From Terriglobia bacterium (GTDB taxonomy: Bacteria; Acidobacteriota; Terriglobia; Versatilivoradales; Versatilivoraceae), in contig JAKUNG010000009.1 of the NCBI GenBank assembly GCA_022452285.1, positions 62,001 to 126,000 on the forward strand: 64,000 nt of DNA, in the 5' to 3' direction. Below are positions 19,284 to 29,153 of the stretch, one piece after another. Under the pieces are notes generated by a model. The model had not been told where the DNA came from. It saw only the letters and a program-made list of their open reading frames with translations, and searched no databases. Position 1 is the first letter of the stretch. Each line of letters opens with the position of its first letter. A program made the translations under genes and the position numbers.

Positions 19284-19994
19284 ATGGAATCTTCTTTTAC
19301 TTCAGTAATTATACCTGCCTATAACGAAGCTCCAGCTATTAGTCATGTCATCGAAAATATTCCTAGCCAACTAGTCAACGAAGTCATTGTTGTTGACAAT
19401 GGGAGCACTGATCAAACCGCGAAGATAGCTCAGAAACAGGGAGCCCGAGTAATTTTTCAACCAGAGCGAGGTTATGGAAATGCTTGCTTAGCAGGAATTG
19501 CCAATCTAAATAAAAAAACAGAAATAGTTATATTTCTAGATGGTGATTATAGCGATAATCCACATCAAATTGCAGATTTCATTAAAACTATACACCAACA
19601 AAATGTAGATTTAGTCCTTGGTTCGAGAGTCAAAGGTGTCCAGGAAGCAAGGTCATTAACTGTTCAACAAAAATTTGGAAACTGGCTCGCTGTAAAACTC
19701 ATTAAGATCTTTTATGGACACGAATATACAGATCTTGGACCTTTTAGAGCAATTAACCGTGAAAAACTACGTCAATTAAATTTGAATGACCCTACTTATG
19801 GTTGGACCGTAGAAATGCAAATCAAAGCCCTACAAAGGGGATTCACCGTAGTAGAAATTCCTGTCGATTACCGTCGCAGACTGGGCAAATCCAAAATTTC
19901 AGGTACTCTGTCGGGAACTATTAAAGCTGGAATCAAAATTCTATGGACAATTGCAAAACTCACTCTTCAGCACTGGCTGAATAAATCTGGTTAG
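19284..19994 (+). CDS. Family 2 glycosyltransferase (dolichyl/polyprenyl-phosphate mannose synthase-like)
   Basis: A 236-residue GT-A glycosyltransferase. The start SVIIPAYNEA, VIVVDNGSTDQT near residue 37 and the metal motif FLDGDYSDNP near residue 92 are diagnostic of family 2. The tail (PVDYRRRLGKSKISGT) matches polyprenyl-phosphate sugar transferases. There is no membrane segment at the C-terminus, so it acts at the cytoplasmic face. No cell-wall or polysaccharide genes are nearby to define the sugar. No good binding site was seen before the ATG. Confidence 0.9.
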   Translation: MESSFTSVIIPAYNEAPAISHVIENIPSQLVNEVIVVDNGSTDQTAKIAQKQGARVIFQPERGYGNACLAGIANLNKKTEIVIFLDGDYSDNPHQIADFIKTIHQQNVDLVLGSRVKGVQEARSLTVQQKFGNWLAVKLIKIFYGHEYTDLGPFRAINREKLRQLNLNDPTYGWTVEMQIKALQRGFTVVEIPVDYRRRLGKSKISGTLSGTIKAGIKILWTIAKLTLQHWLNKSG

Positions 19995-20052
19995 ATACTC
20001 TGTGAAGATCTCTCTTTTCAACTCAATCTTAGGCGTTCTTAAACATTTTCTT

Positions 20053-20994
20053 TTAATTGGTTTGCCTTATCAGAGGATCTACAAGCTCCTCTGATTTCAG
20101 TTTAGTACTCACTTTAATCCCTACCACTTTTGCGAGAATTGCATGAATTTGTCGAACACCCTCAATAAGCGCTGCTGGCCCGGGTTGCAAAATGAAGGCC
20201 GACTTGATTTCGTAAATGTGTCCTCGTTTAATGGCTGACAGTTTTGACCAGCCAGGCCTCCCTTTGATCTTTGATTTATTAACCTTCACGCCACACCAAG
20301 AAGCAATGATCACTTCAGGATCTCGACAAATTACTTTTTTGGGATCTACTATACGGTCTTTGCCCAAATGTTTCTGGCGAAGTTCAGGAAAAATTGGTAC
20401 GCCACCAGCTAACTCAACAAGTTCCTCAACCCATTGTATTCCGCTAATCAATGGATTTGCCCATTCTTCAAAAAAAACTCGAGGTCGCCTTGGAAAAGAG
20501 TGGGCCGAAGCTTGGATATGTGCAAGTCCAACAAGTATTTGATTCACTAATTTTCTTGCCTTTTTTTTGTTGCCAACTAAATTGCCCAAGGTTTGAATCA
20601 TTTCAAATATTCCATTTATGCTCCTCTGATTAAAGGTCAAAAGGGTCAATCCCCTCTTAATCAGATCACGAGTAATATCTGCTTGTAGATCAGAAAAAGC
20701 CAAAACAATATCAGGGTTTAACCGTTCAATTTTTTCAAGATTCGCATGAGTGAATCCTGACACTCTGGGTTTTAAGCGCGCTTCTTTTGGACGAACTGTA
20801 TACCCAGAAACACCAACAATACGAGAGTCTTCTCCCAAAAGATAAAGTGTTTCAGTGGTCTCTTCAGTCAGACAGATTATCCGGTCAGGATAAATATCTA
20901 ATTGATCTATTGAACTGGTAAATTTCTCTAAATTATTGTGAGGTTTAGTCCTGCCATTTATTTTGGAATAATCCAAATTGATTAACACTCCCAT
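20053..20994 (-). CDS. Cobalamin/iron-siderophore-binding protein homologue without signal peptide
   Basis: A 313-residue protein of the BtuF/FepB substrate-binding fold (RIICLTEETTETLYLLGE near residue 38, SGFTHANLEKIERLNPDIVLAF near residue 85). It is the last gene of the importer operon and starts 12 bases after the permease stop. Unlike the first gene of the operon it has no signal peptide or lipobox, so as read it would stay in the cytoplasm. No ribosome binding site precedes the ATG, so coupling or a misplaced start is possible. Signal-less 'cobalamin-binding protein' homologues are known but their role is unclear. Confidence 0.75.
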   Translation of the reverse strand: MGVLINLDYSKINGRTKPHNNLEKFTSSIDQLDIYPDRIICLTEETTETLYLLGEDSRIVGVSGYTVRPKEARLKPRVSGFTHANLEKIERLNPDIVLAFSDLQADITRDLIKRGLTLLTFNQRSINGIFEMIQTLGNLVGNKKKARKLVNQILVGLAHIQASAHSFPRRPRVFFEEWANPLISGIQWVEELVELAGGVPIFPELRQKHLGKDRIVDPKKVICRDPEVIIASWCGVKVNKSKIKGRPGWSKLSAIKRGHIYEIKSAFILQPGPAALIEGVRQIHAILAKVVGIKVSTKLKSEELVDPLIRQTN

Positions 20995-21006
20995 TAATAC
21001 TTGCGG

Positions 21007-22062
21007 TTAGATGGCTGACAAACGGCGCTGTCTCCGCAGTAGACCTAGAAATGTAATTCCTCCAACCACAGCAGTTACAGCTCCTACTGGTAATTCCACA
21101 GAACCGAGGACTGTTCTAGCTATGGAATCTGCTAGCATCAAAAAACCTGCTCCAGCTATGAATGAACAGGGTACTACTAATCGAACATCTTCTCCAAAAA
21201 TCAGACGAACTCCATGCGGAACAATGAGTCCAACAAAAGCAATGGTTCCCCCTTCAGCAACCGCTATTCCTACAACTAAACAGGATGCTAAATAAACAAG
21301 TCGTTCACATCGGCGAATATTTACTCCTAAACTTGCTGCTGAATCTTCTCCCATGGCCATCAAATGAAGATCTCTACTTAACACCAATAATACGAACCAA
21401 CCCGGGAGTAAAAATAAGAACATGTATAAGATTCTATCGAAACCAACAATATCAATTGTTCCTATAGTCCATCGAAGTATTTGTAGAGCTCGAGTATAGT
21501 CAGCTGTATACTGGATTAAGATCACACCTGCACTTGCAATTAAATTAACTACAACACCAGCTAGAAGAAGTGTGCCTGGCATAACAGTATTTCCAGATCG
21601 CGATAAATGATATACCACTGCTGCAGCCCCAGCAGCTCCAGCAAATGCAGCAACAAAGACTATAGGAATTCCACCAAGATTAATTCCCCAACCTAGAGCA
21701 ATAGCGAGACTCGCACCTAGGGTACCACCTCCAGAGACCCCCAGAGTAAATGGTTCTGCGAGGGGATTTCTAAAGAAAGCTTGCAAACAAGCACCAACCG
21801 ACCCCAAAGAAGCACCTAAAATTCCTGCTAACAGTACCCTGGGAAGGCGAAGCTCAAAGAAAAGGATTCGAGCCAATTCATCTTGACGTAACAAAGTAAA
21901 ATCTAAGGTTCGATATCCAACAACCAGCGAAATAATCAAGGAAAATCCTAGAAAAATACTGACAAGAAATAGTGCGCGAAACAAACGTTGCCAACCTACA
22001 TTTATATTCTTAGTAGATTTACTTGTAAAATTACATTCATCTTTCTGTGCAAATAAACTCAT
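21007..22062 (-). CDS. btuC: ABC transporter permease, FecCD/BtuC family
   Basis: A 351-residue membrane permease with about 9-10 hydrophobic helices. The motifs RLPRVLLAGILGASLGSVGACLQ (shown here in part: RLPRVLLAGILGA) and GTIAFVGLIVPH are hallmarks of cobalamin, haem and siderophore permeases. The open frame could begin at TTG 22086, inside the ATPase gene, but ATG 22062 lies 6 bases after AAGG and 8 bases after the ATPase stop, so it is preferred. It transports the ligand delivered by the lipoprotein encoded upstream. Vitamin B12 is the likelier substrate, judging by that lipoprotein; an iron siderophore remains possible. Confidence 0.88.
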   Translation of the reverse strand: MSLFAQKDECNFTSKSTKNINVGWQRLFRALFLVSIFLGFSLIISLVVGYRTLDFTLLRQDELARILFFELRLPRVLLAGILGASLGSVGACLQAFFRNPLAEPFTLGVSGGGTLGASLAIALGWGINLGGIPIVFVAAFAGAAGAAAVVYHLSRSGNTVMPGTLLLAGVVVNLIASAGVILIQYTADYTRALQILRWTIGTIDIVGFDRILYMFLFLLPGWFVLLVLSRDLHLMAMGEDSAASLGVNIRRCERLVYLASCLVVGIAVAEGGTIAFVGLIVPHGVRLIFGEDVRLVVPCSFIAGAGFLMLADSIARTVLGSVELPVGAVTAVVGGITFLGLLRRQRRLSAI

Positions 22063-22070
22063 AGATGCCC

Positions 22071-22883
22071 TTAGTTTCCCGACCAAACAAAAATCCGTCC
22101 ATTAATTTGGTAGGCATGAATGGAAGGGTCGCTGTAAACACTTGACAACACTGATTCAGTTAGAATATCTAATGGTTTCCCATCATTGACAATTGATCCT
22201 TGATTAATGGCTAGAATTTGATCGAACTCAGTATCTATTAGCTGAAGGTCATGGGTAACCACTAACGATGTAATGTTTTTTTCATCTCGAAGAGATTTGA
22301 GGATTTGAACAATCATTGCTCTATGCTTCAAGTCCAATGCTGTGGATGGTTCATCCAGCAGAAGACATTTTGGTTCTTGAGCTAAGGCTCTTGCAATTGC
22401 AACAAGTTGACGTTCACCGCCTGAGAGTTCAGTTACAGGGCGACAAGCTAAGGACCTAGCTCCCACCCTATCTAGCGCATTTAAAGCTTTCTCAGCATCT
22501 ATTAGATTTTCAAATTGGAAACGTGCCCTGTAAGGTGTTCTACCTGTTAAAACAACTTCAAGAGCTGTAAAGGGAAAAAACATGGGATTGATCTGAGGAA
22601 CGTAGGCCAATGAACAAGCCAAGGATTGCTTCGATATTCCCATCATAGACTGACCACCAAAATACACTTTTCCCGATGTAGGATGCAGGAGACCAGCTAA
22701 CAAACGAACCAAAGTTGATTTTCCTGAACCATTGGCTCCTATGAGACCAACTAGTCTACCCTCCTCGATTTGAAGTGAGGTCTCCTTTAATACAAATTTT
22801 TCATTATCATAGGTAAATGTAATGTCGCGTGCTTCCACCAGCACTTTTGATTTTGTGAGTCTATTTTTTTTGTTAATTGGCAT
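22071..22883 (-). CDS. btuD: ABC transporter ATP-binding protein, BtuD/FhuC family
   Basis: A 270-residue ATPase that powers the importer. Walker A is GANGSGKST (near residue 48), the signature LSGGERQ, Walker B CLLLDEP, followed by the D-loop and the switch His in VVTHD. The Q-loop region reads YVPQINP. Its start overlaps the end of the binding-protein gene by 11 bases, which indicates translational coupling in a single operon. The family cannot by itself separate cobalamin from siderophore transport. Confidence 0.9.
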   Translation of the reverse strand: MPINKKNRLTKSKVLVEARDITFTYDNEKFVLKETSLQIEEGRLVGLIGANGSGKSTLVRLLAGLLHPTSGKVYFGGQSMMGISKQSLACSLAYVPQINPMFFPFTALEVVLTGRTPYRARFQFENLIDAEKALNALDRVGARSLACRPVTELSGGERQLVAIARALAQEPKCLLLDEPSTALDLKHRAMIVQILKSLRDEKNITSLVVTHDLQLIDTEFDQILAINQGSIVNDGKPLDILTESVLSSVYSDPSIHAYQINGRIFVWSGN

Positions 22884-23835
22884 CTAACGTGAATTCCTCA
22901 GGGTGAATGAGCTTAGCAAAAAGCTTGGCAGTCTTCACAACAAACTGTGAAGGATGGATTACAAACATCTCACGAATAGCAAACAGTCTTCCTTCTCGTA
23001 CAGCATGTATATGATTGAATACATTCCAGACACTAGTAACATCCTCCTTAAAACTTCCTTCTGCTCCCTGAACCATGTCGATAATAACTTCAGGATTAAA
23101 AGTAACAATTGCTTCCTTGCTAATCTTGGCATAAACAGAAGTTGCTGAAGGAACAATAGGAATCCCCCCAGCAACTTCAATCAGTTCGGTCAAATAGCTA
23201 CCTTTGGTAGCAACATAAAGTCCCCTAAGGGTACCAGGCACCCTATCGACAACACATAAAACCCTGGGTTTAGATAAACCATCCATTCGAAGAGCTAGGC
23301 TATCTAATTGGCTTTTAATTGTAATCCGAAGTTTTTCTGCTTCGGGTCCCCGTCCCACAGATTGTCCAATTAACTCTATGGTCGAAAAAATGTCTGAGAG
23401 AGATTTACTATTCACAACCAGTACCTTAAAACCAAGAGCCTGAAGTTGACCATCTATAAACGGCGCTTGAATCTCAGACATAATAATTAAATCAGGGCGA
23501 AGACTGGCAAGTTTTTCAATACTAGCGTTTTGCCATCCACCTACTCGTGGTAATTCCTCAACGCCAGCAGGATAACTACAGTAATCAGAAACAGCAACAA
23601 CCCGATCAAAAACACCAATGCCTTCAAGAATTTCAGTTACACTAGGCGAAAGTGAGATTATACGGCTAGGGTTACTCAAAACTACAGCTTCTGATCTAGA
23701 TTTAGAGGGCAAAAAAGGGAAATGATTGCAATTAATCATCCACACAGTAGTAACAACAAGAAAACCCAAACCAATCTTTTTTTGAAAAAACATTCGAGAC
23801 CGATTAAGTTTTGTTACTTGGTTAGTTACTTTCAT
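22873..23835 (-). CDS. btuF: Cobalamin-type ABC transporter substrate-binding lipoprotein
   Basis: A 320-residue periplasmic binding protein. The N-terminal hydrophobic segment ends in a lipobox-like WMINC near residue 36, so it is probably lipid-anchored. The mature part begins RIISLSPSVTEILEGIG; SDYCSYP (near residue 94) and VGGWQNASIEKLASLRPDL fit the BtuF/cobalamin group better than iron-siderophore proteins. It is the first gene of the operon. No B12 riboswitch was recognised in the 600 bases upstream. Confidence 0.85.
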   Translation of the reverse strand: MKVTNQVTKLNRSRMFFQKKIGLGFLVVTTVWMINCNHFPFLPSKSRSEAVVLSNPSRIISLSPSVTEILEGIGVFDRVVAVSDYCSYPAGVEELPRVGGWQNASIEKLASLRPDLIIMSEIQAPFIDGQLQALGFKVLVVNSKSLSDIFSTIELIGQSVGRGPEAEKLRITIKSQLDSLALRMDGLSKPRVLCVVDRVPGTLRGLYVATKGSYLTELIEVAGGIPIVPSATSVYAKISKEAIVTFNPEVIIDMVQGAEGSFKEDVTSVWNVFNHIHAVREGRLFAIREMFVIHPSQFVVKTAKLFAKLIHPEEFTLDAN

Positions 23836-24442
23836 TTTAATAGTATGTCGGGTAGTTTAACTACTAATGATCATTACAATTAGAATAAAATCTCACAACT
23901 CCGGGTATTCAACCAAATAACAAAAATTTTAAGATCAATTGATTTAATGATCTCTATTTCATAGTCAACTAACTACTTTCAAAATTAGATCATATATGAG
24001 TAAAGCAAAATAGTAAGAAAATACCTAAAAATAGAACGATCGATTGGATAAAGAATATCCATTTACTATTCTTCGCCATGCCCAGTGGTTGACCTGCCCT
24101 ATATACTGAATATCAGACACCTTTTGAATAGTTTGATTATAAGGATAATAATTCAAAGCCAATAGGACTCTTAGTTCGTAATTTTCACTTACTTTTTTTA
24201 AAATGGGTTCCTAGTTTATAGCAACTTCTATCAGAACAATAACAAACGAAAAACTAACATTAAAAAATTAATCCAAATATATTATGCTGTTCTTATGAGC
24301 TAAATTTTATCACTATTTAAACAAGAACAGGTTTCTACAAAAATTATTGTCTAAAGTCGCATGATTGCTAGTTTTTATAGCAATTGATAAACTGAGGCTT
24401 TTAAATCAGGTTTTATCCAACAGGAACTAGTGGGGAACATTG
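23836..24442. other. Long AT-rich intergenic region between the importer operon and the cytochrome gene
   Basis: About 607 bases between divergent units. No gene was found. Several small hairpins stand out: AAGAATA/TATTCTT (24051-24057 with 24067-24073), GGATA/TATCC (24046-24060) and ATTGCTA/TAGCAAT (24364-24370 with 24378-24384, about 60 bases before the cytochrome start). A string GACCTGCC at about 24091 recalls part of a cobalamin riboswitch, but the rest of that structure is absent. Promoters for both sides should lie here. Confidence 0.55.
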
Positions 24443-27319
24443 ATGGATCGTTTTTCGCGCATATGTTTTTATGCCTTTTTCTTTCTCATAATTAATAGTG
24501 CTTATTTGTGGCCCCATGCAGAACCTCATATTTTTTATATTTTTAATGTCGTGATCCATTTATTTTTAGGAATTACCTTAACCGCTATTGTTAGTTGGTA
24601 TTTACTGAAAAATTTTAAAAAAATACAGTTTAAATCTAAATTAGGTCTTACATGTTTTTTAGTTAGTGCAGTTCCAGCAATTGCCCTGCTCTTCATTGGT
24701 AACATACAACCAAACCGCTGGGTTTTACACCTACATATTGGTTTTGCTTTGATTGCGGTACTAGTTGGATGTTTAGCTGTTCATTCCCACTATAAAAAAT
24801 CTTCTGACAAGAAAAAATCTATACTAAAACCCATAGTAAAAATTTACAGAATAGCACTATTGCTATTGGTCATGATCCCAACTGGATTAATGATCCTTAA
24901 ACACTACTTTCCACACGAAAATCTACGTTTTCAAAATCCAGTAAATACACCAATGTCCATGGAACAGGAAGGCGATGGCTCTGAAAGCCCCTTCTTCCCA
25001 TCTTCAGCTACTACTAATACTGGAGGACTAATTCCCAGCGATTTCTTTATGACTTCAGAGACTTGTCAAAGATGCCACCCTGACATTTATAAACAGTGGT
25101 ATTCATCGATGCACCACTTCTCATCGTTCAATAATCAGTGGTATCGCAAATCAATCGAGTATATGCAAGATGTAGTCGGTACTGAGCCCTCAAAATGGTG
25201 TGCTGGTTGTCACGACCATGCAGTTTTCTTCAATGGAAGATTCGACACCCCCATTAAAGAACAAGTCAACACGCCTGAAGCTCAGGCTGGATTGGCTTGC
25301 ACCTCATGTCACTCAATTGTCCAAGTTAAAAATAGCATGGGTAACGGAGCTTTAGTCATTGAATATCCTCCGCTACACGATATGGCGACCAGTGAGAATC
25401 CTATAATGCAATGGATTCATGATTTCCTGGTAATGGTGGACCCTGGTCCTCATAAGAACGTTTTCATGAAACCCTTTCATCGTAAAGATACAGCTGAATT
25501 TTGTTCGACTTGCCATAAAGTTCATCTAGATGGGCCCGTTAATGACTATCGCTGGTTACGAGGCTTTAATGATTATGATAACTGGCAGGCCAGTGGAGTC
25601 TCAGGACAAGGGGCAAGATCCTTTTATTATCCTCCAACGCCGAAGAAGTGCGTAGACTGTCATATGCCTTTAGTTGAATCAGATGATCTTGGAAACCAAG
25701 ACGGAAAAGTTCACTCTCATCGTTTTCCCGGTGCTAATACCGCTGTTCCTTTGTCAAATGGAGATAACGAACAACTGGAAACAACAATTGCTTTTCTGAA
25801 AGACAACCAGGTGAGTGTCGACATTTTTGCTCTAAGTTTAGAGGATTCTCCTAAGTCTCCCTCCTCCGCACCTAAATCAGGTGGCCTATTTGAACTATCA
25901 AGTACCTTTGCCGTAGGTGAAGAATCTGAATCTTTTGGTTCGCGTGGTTTTGTTACAACTCCTCCTACTAGAATAGTAGCACCCATAAACAAAATAGGGG
26001 CTTTCGTAAAAAGAGGTGATTCACCGCGGATTGATGTAGTCGTTAGAACTCTTGGTGTCGGACATTTTTTCCCTGGAGGTACTGTTGATGCTTTTGATGT
26101 TTGGTTAGAATTTCGAGTTCTTTCTGAAACAGGTCAAGTAGTCTTCTGGAGTGGGTGGCTGGAGGATGGTGAAACAGGTTCTGTTGAAAAAAGTGCCCAC
26201 ATGTATCGGTCTTACATGCTCGATGAACGTGGAAACCCCATTAACAAAAGAAATGCGTGGGCAGCTCGATCAGTACTATATGTTAGACTGATTCCTCCTG
26301 GTGCTGCTGATACAGTTCGTTTTAGGCTAAAAATACCTGAAAATAGTAGTGACAAACTAATCTTAGAAGCAAAACTCAACTATCGGAAATTCAGTTGGTG
26401 GAATACACAGTGGGCATTTGCAGGAGTGCGCGATCCTAATCACATTGGATTTGGATTGGACAAGGGTTACGATGATGGGAGATGGGTTTTTCGAGGTGAT
26501 TTAAGACAGGTTTCCGCAAAGAAGAAAGAAATTCCAGAAGTTCCTATTGTCGTAATGGCTAGCACACAAACTGAAATTGGGGTAATCGATAAAAACACTA
26601 AGCTTCCTATTCTGGAATCAGTATTTGACAAATCAGATTTAATCCGTTGGAATGATTATGGTATTGGTCTACTCCTACAAGGAGACCTTAAAGCAGCTGA
26701 AGTAGCTTTCCAAAATGTTACCCGAATTGATCCTACTTTTGCAGATGGTTGGGTAAATATAGCTCGGGCACGAATTCGAGAAGGTAATAACCTAGGAGCT
26801 CAAGAGGTATTAAAAAATGCTCTTAAAATAAATCCAGAATTAGCTAAAGCCCACTATTTTTATGGGCTAACCTTAAAAACTCAAGGGAAATATGACCAGG
26901 CTTTAGAGCATTTTCGTAAAACCTTGTCTCAGTACCCCCGAGATAGAGTCGTAAGAAATCAAGCAGGAAGAATCTTCTTCTTGAAACGACAATATAAAAA
27001 AGCCATTACAGAATTCAAAAAAACTCTACAAGTCGACCCTGAAGATTTGCAGGCCCACTATAATTTAATGCTTTGTTATCAAGGACTAGATCAACCGGAA
27101 ATAGCGGAGAGAGAGCGGAAGCTCTATCTACGTTTTAAAGCTGATGAATCTTCGCAAGCAATTACAGGGCCGGTTCGAAGACGTCATCCTGAAGCTAATA
27201 ATGAACGTCAGCCTATTCATGAACACTCATCAACGTTTGGAAAAACTGGATCCACTGGCAACCAAAATATTATACCTTCCTATACCAATAAAAGCGTCGA
27301 AAAGACCCTTTATGAATAA
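24443..27319 (+). CDS. Membrane-anchored five-haem cytochrome c with C-terminal TPR repeats
   Basis: A 958-residue fusion. Residues about 5-160 hold five hydrophobic helices. A periplasmic cytochrome section follows with five CxxCH haem sites: CQRCH (208), CAGCH (253), CTSCH (286), CSTCH (354) and CVDCH (403), spaced as in the cytochrome c554 family. A beta-rich stretch (about 510-700) comes next, then TPR repeats (about 735-900). The frame can start at TTG 24440, but ATG 24443 with GGGGA upstream is better. It overlaps the next gene by 8 bases. Electron transfer at the outer face of the inner membrane is inferred; partner and substrate are unknown. Confidence 0.85.
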   Translation: MDRFSRICFYAFFFLIINSAYLWPHAEPHIFYIFNVVIHLFLGITLTAIVSWYLLKNFKKIQFKSKLGLTCFLVSAVPAIALLFIGNIQPNRWVLHLHIGFALIAVLVGCLAVHSHYKKSSDKKKSILKPIVKIYRIALLLLVMIPTGLMILKHYFPHENLRFQNPVNTPMSMEQEGDGSESPFFPSSATTNTGGLIPSDFFMTSETCQRCHPDIYKQWYSSMHHFSSFNNQWYRKSIEYMQDVVGTEPSKWCAGCHDHAVFFNGRFDTPIKEQVNTPEAQAGLACTSCHSIVQVKNSMGNGALVIEYPPLHDMATSENPIMQWIHDFLVMVDPGPHKNVFMKPFHRKDTAEFCSTCHKVHLDGPVNDYRWLRGFNDYDNWQASGVSGQGARSFYYPPTPKKCVDCHMPLVESDDLGNQDGKVHSHRFPGANTAVPLSNGDNEQLETTIAFLKDNQVSVDIFALSLEDSPKSPSSAPKSGGLFELSSTFAVGEESESFGSRGFVTTPPTRIVAPINKIGAFVKRGDSPRIDVVVRTLGVGHFFPGGTVDAFDVWLEFRVLSETGQVVFWSGWLEDGETGSVEKSAHMYRSYMLDERGNPINKRNAWAARSVLYVRLIPPGAADTVRFRLKIPENSSDKLILEAKLNYRKFSWWNTQWAFAGVRDPNHIGFGLDKGYDDGRWVFRGDLRQVSAKKKEIPEVPIVVMASTQTEIGVIDKNTKLPILESVFDKSDLIRWNDYGIGLLLQGDLKAAEVAFQNVTRIDPTFADGWVNIARARIREGNNLGAQEVLKNALKINPELAKAHYFYGLTLKTQGKYDQALEHFRKTLSQYPRDRVVRNQAGRIFFLKRQYKKAITEFKKTLQVDPEDLQAHYNLMLCYQGLDQPEIAERERKLYLRFKADESSQAITGPVRRRHPEANNERQPIHEHSSTFGKTGSTGNQNIIPSYTNKSVEKTLYE

Positions 27320-29039
27320 ACTAAACCTTATTAACAAGTTTATCTTTTTGTTTAAACATCGAGGATTCATTTTAAATGTATTCTTTTTTTTGGTTGTCCT
27401 GGCATTTCTTTCCCCTAGTTTTCCATTAGTTTTCTCCAACCCTGTCTCTCAACCTCTTTTAATTCGGTTCGAAGATGTTACAGAAAAAGCAGGATTGCGA
27501 TTTCGTCACAACAACGGTGCTTTTGGCATGAAGTATCTCCCAGAAACAATGGGTTCGGGACTGGCTTTCTTAGACTATAACAATGATGACTGGCAAGATA
27601 TTTTATTAATCAATGGCAAAAATTGGCCAAATCGAAAAAAATCTCAATCATCGATGGCTCTTTATCGGAATAACAAGGATGGAACATTTAAAGATGTCAC
27701 TAAACAGGTTGGTTTACATTCAACAATTTATGGAATGGGATGTGCAATTGGGGACTATGATAATGATGGTTGGGTTGATATCTATATTACAGCCCTTGGT
27801 CTAGACCATCTTTTTCGTAACAATGGCAGTGGAAGGTTCATTGACATAACTAAGGAGTCTGGATTACATAATCCTGATTTTGGTGCAAGTGCTGCTTGGT
27901 TTGACTATGATCTTGATGGTGACATCGATTTAATTGTTACTAACTATGTCCAATGGACTATCAAGAATGACATACACTGTAGCCTAGACGGAATTAATAA
28001 ATCCTATTGCACACCCGAGTCTTATAAGGGAGTTTCATCTCGCCTTTTCCAAAATGTTGGAAATGGTACTTTTTCAGATGTCACTGATGAATCAGGCTTA
28101 TTTGATTCAACAAGTAAGGCACTTGGAGTAGCTGTTCTAGATTCAAATGCTGATGGCTGGCCAGACTTTTTCCTCGCAAATGATACTCAACCAAATAAGC
28201 TTTATATCAACCAAAAAGATGGCACATTTAATGACCGTGGTATTCCATCAGGGGTTGCCATTAGTGAAGATGGAACCGTACGTGCAGCAATGGGCGTAGA
28301 TGCAGCAGATTATGATGGCTCGGGATTACCAAGTCTCGTCATTGGAAATTTTTCTAATGAAATGTTAAACCTTTACCACAATGAAGGAAGGGGTATTTTT
28401 GTAGATGATGCCCCGACTTCTGCAGTAGGTCAATCAAGTTTGCTAACTCTAGCTTTTGGCTGTTTCTTTTTTGACTTTGATTTGGATGGAAAACTTGACA
28501 TTTTCGTTGTCAATGGTCATGTTGAGAATGACATTAATAAAGTCCAACGTAGGGTCACATATGCACAGTCCCCGCACTTATTCCATAATCAAGGCAAACA
28601 ATTCATTGAAGTCACAGATAAAGTAGGTTCAGATCTAAAGAAGCCAAAAGTTGGCCGTGGCACTGCCTATGGAGACTATGATAATGATGGTGACCTAGAC
28701 CTCTTGATATCTAACAATGGTGGTCCAGCTGTTCTATTGAATAATCAAGGAGGTAACCAAAACAATTATTTAAGAGTCAAGTTAATTGGGACAAAAAGTA
28801 ATCGTGATGGGATTGGTGCTAAGGTCAAAGTTAAGCTTCCTAGTGGTTCTCTTTGGAAACAAGTTAAAAGCGGCAGTAGTTACTGCTCTCAAAGTGAATT
28901 ACCTGTTACTTTTGGAGTCGGAAAGAATACTAAGATCTCTAGTGTGGAAGTACATTGGCCTAGTGGAAAATTAGAAAATTTTTCCAAAGTATTAGCTAAC
29001 CAACGCATCATCATTAAAGAAGGATATGGAATTCAATAA
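27312..29039 (+). CDS. FG-GAP/VCBS repeat protein with ASPIC/UnbV domain (CRTAC1-like)
   Basis: A 575-residue exported protein. After a hydrophobic signal (VFFFLVVLAFLSPSF) come calcium-binding FG-GAP/VCBS repeats of the form DYDNDGWVDIY, recurring to about residue 480, then the ASPIC/UnbV domain (NYLRVKLIGTKSNRDGIGAK to VEVHWPSGK). The frame is open from 27144, but ATG 27312 overlaps the previous stop as ATGAATAA, so translation is coupled to the cytochrome gene. The family is predicted to form a beta-propeller in the envelope; its biochemical role is not known. Pairing with a multihaem cytochrome suggests a joint surface or periplasmic complex. Confidence 0.88.
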   Translation: MNKLNLINKFIFLFKHRGFILNVFFFLVVLAFLSPSFPLVFSNPVSQPLLIRFEDVTEKAGLRFRHNNGAFGMKYLPETMGSGLAFLDYNNDDWQDILLINGKNWPNRKKSQSSMALYRNNKDGTFKDVTKQVGLHSTIYGMGCAIGDYDNDGWVDIYITALGLDHLFRNNGSGRFIDITKESGLHNPDFGASAAWFDYDLDGDIDLIVTNYVQWTIKNDIHCSLDGINKSYCTPESYKGVSSRLFQNVGNGTFSDVTDESGLFDSTSKALGVAVLDSNADGWPDFFLANDTQPNKLYINQKDGTFNDRGIPSGVAISEDGTVRAAMGVDAADYDGSGLPSLVIGNFSNEMLNLYHNEGRGIFVDDAPTSAVGQSSLLTLAFGCFFFDFDLDGKLDIFVVNGHVENDINKVQRRVTYAQSPHLFHNQGKQFIEVTDKVGSDLKKPKVGRGTAYGDYDNDGDLDLLISNNGGPAVLLNNQGGNQNNYLRVKLIGTKSNRDGIGAKVKVKLPSGSLWKQVKSGSSYCSQSELPVTFGVGKNTKISSVEVHWPSGKLENFSKVLANQRIIIKEGYGIQ

Positions 29040-29153
29040 ACATAATATTAATAATATCTTAGACTCATCTAAACAATGAAATACATTAATTTATTAGAAG
29101 GAAAAGACTTCCCTAAAAATTAACATTCTAGAACATAAGAAGCATAGAAACCC

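Noticed and set aside
24075-24105. GACCTGCC string and CCACTG on the opposite strand, suggesting a cobalamin riboswitch near btuF
   Set aside because: The order and strand do not fit the consensus, and the GGGAA...GGTG...AATCC and GCCACTG parts are missing on both strands.
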